Below are positions 14,571-15,090 of a stretch of DNA of 15,090 nt, one piece after another. How positions within the stretch are numbered: position 1 is the first letter of the stretch; each line of letters opens with the position of its first letter. The stretch covers positions 1-15,090 of the forward strand of contig DRTT01000092.1 in the NCBI GenBank assembly GCA_011372105.1. Reading direction: 5' to 3'. The DNA is from Candidatus Aerophobota bacterium (lineage in GTDB: Bacteria > Aerophobota > Aerophobia > Aerophobales > B3-G15). The notes beneath the pieces are model-generated. The model ran no database searches and was not told where the DNA came from. It saw nothing but the letters and a program-made list of their open reading frames with translations. Made by a program: the position numbers and the translations under genes.

Positions 14571-15090
14571 ATGGATTTATTTTTTATGTCTAACGAAATT
14601 CTTTGGTTTATCTTTATAGCTGTTGATCTTTCTCTTTCTGTTGTTGCTTTTTTTATCTGGGGAAAATACGGAGTTTATGTTATGGTAGCGACAGGAACCA
14701 TAATTTGTAACCTTCAGGTGATGAAGACCGTTAAGATGTTTGGTCTTGTTGCTACTTTGGGCAATGTCGTGTATGCCAGTATATTTTTTAATACAGATAT
14801 TTTATCGGAGGTATACGGGAAAAAGGAGGCAAGAAAAGCTGTCTGGATGGGTTTTTATGCTCTTGTTGCCGCTACAGTTGCTATGCAGTTTGCGGTAAGA
14901 TTCAAACCTGATACAAGCGATATTATCCAGTCTCACCTTGAGGCTATTTTTAATTTTATGCCAAGGGTTGTGTTTGCCTCTCTTACAGCTTATCTTGTCT
15001 CTCAGCATCATGATATATGGGCTTTTCATCTCTGGAAAAAAGTAACACAGGGAAGGTGGCTGTGGCTCAGAAACAATCTTAGCACAATGG
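14571..15090 (+). CDS. YhhQ/VUT-type queuosine precursor transporter, 3' truncated by window
   Basis: An open frame of at least 173 residues that runs off the window. It is rich in membrane helices and shows the VUT/YhhQ pattern: FGLVATLGNVVYASIFFNTD, then ILSEVYGKKEARKAVWMG (about residues 77-94), HLEAIFNFMPRVVFASLTAYLV and SQHHDIWAFHLWKK. The family imports preQ0/preQ1 or related queuosine precursors for tRNA modification; substrate specificity cannot be read from the sequence. The start ATG 14571 abuts the regulator's stop codon, with AAGGAAA (14554-14560) as ribosome-binding site; ATG 14586 is an alternative. It appears to be the next gene of the feo operon. Confidence 0.85.
   Translation, partial: MDLFFMSNEILWFIFIAVDLSLSVVAFFIWGKYGVYVMVATGTIICNLQVMKTVKMFGLVATLGNVVYASIFFNTDILSEVYGKKEARKAVWMGFYALVAATVAMQFAVRFKPDTSDIIQSHLEAIFNFMPRVVFASLTAYLVSQHHDIWAFHLWKKVTQGRWLWLRNNLSTM

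Overview
The window is a dense, AT-rich bacterial stretch. Genes are packed end to end, Arg codons are mostly AGA/AGG, and TTG/GTG starts occur. The gene content (Mrp/Mbh-type membrane hydrogenase parts, a full hypFCDE set, Rex, Rnf subunits, FeoAB) points to an anaerobic, H2-metabolising and probably thermophilic bacterium. I cannot fix the phylum from this sequence. Thermotogota, Atribacterota and related candidate phyla with archaeal-like Mbh complexes are reasonable guesses, held at low confidence.

Region 1 (1-8791, all + strand) is a redox and energy-conservation gene string. It starts inside an mrpE-like gene, then runs mrpF, mrpG, a polyferredoxin subunit of a group 4 [NiFe]-hydrogenase, a HycI-type maturation protease, hypF, hypC, hypD, hypE, rex, rnfD and rnfG. 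Many genes overlap or nearly touch, and the only gap over 20 bp is the 66 bp before the protease. The logic appears to be a Na+/H+-antiporter-linked hydrogenase, the Fe(CN)2CO cofactor and protease maturation machinery, an NADH/NAD+ sensor, and two flavinylated Rnf membrane subunits. The hydrogenase catalytic subunits would have to lie upstream or elsewhere. hypA/hypB and rnfC/E/A/B are absent from the window.

Region 2 (8801-11617) is clpB on the minus strand, converging on rnfG. It is followed by a divergent promoter region of about 200 bp shared with a small DUF2007-type gene (11618-11830).

Region 3 (11831-15090, + strand) is a ferrous-iron uptake operon: an operator-promoter region with DtxR-like palindromes, feoA, a FeoB encoded as two adjacent ORFs (G-protein part and membrane part), a DtxR/MntR-family repressor, and the start of a YhhQ/VUT-type queuosine-precursor transporter that runs off the window. 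The repressor is probably the ligand of the palindromes in front of feoA, giving a self-contained iron-sensing circuit.

Most notable are the isolated rex-rnfD-rnfG segment joined to the hydrogenase maturation string, the split FeoB, and the atypical metal-site residues of the DtxR-like regulator paired with a recognisable operator. I saw no tRNA, rRNA, CRISPR array, insertion sequence or convincing intrinsic terminator.
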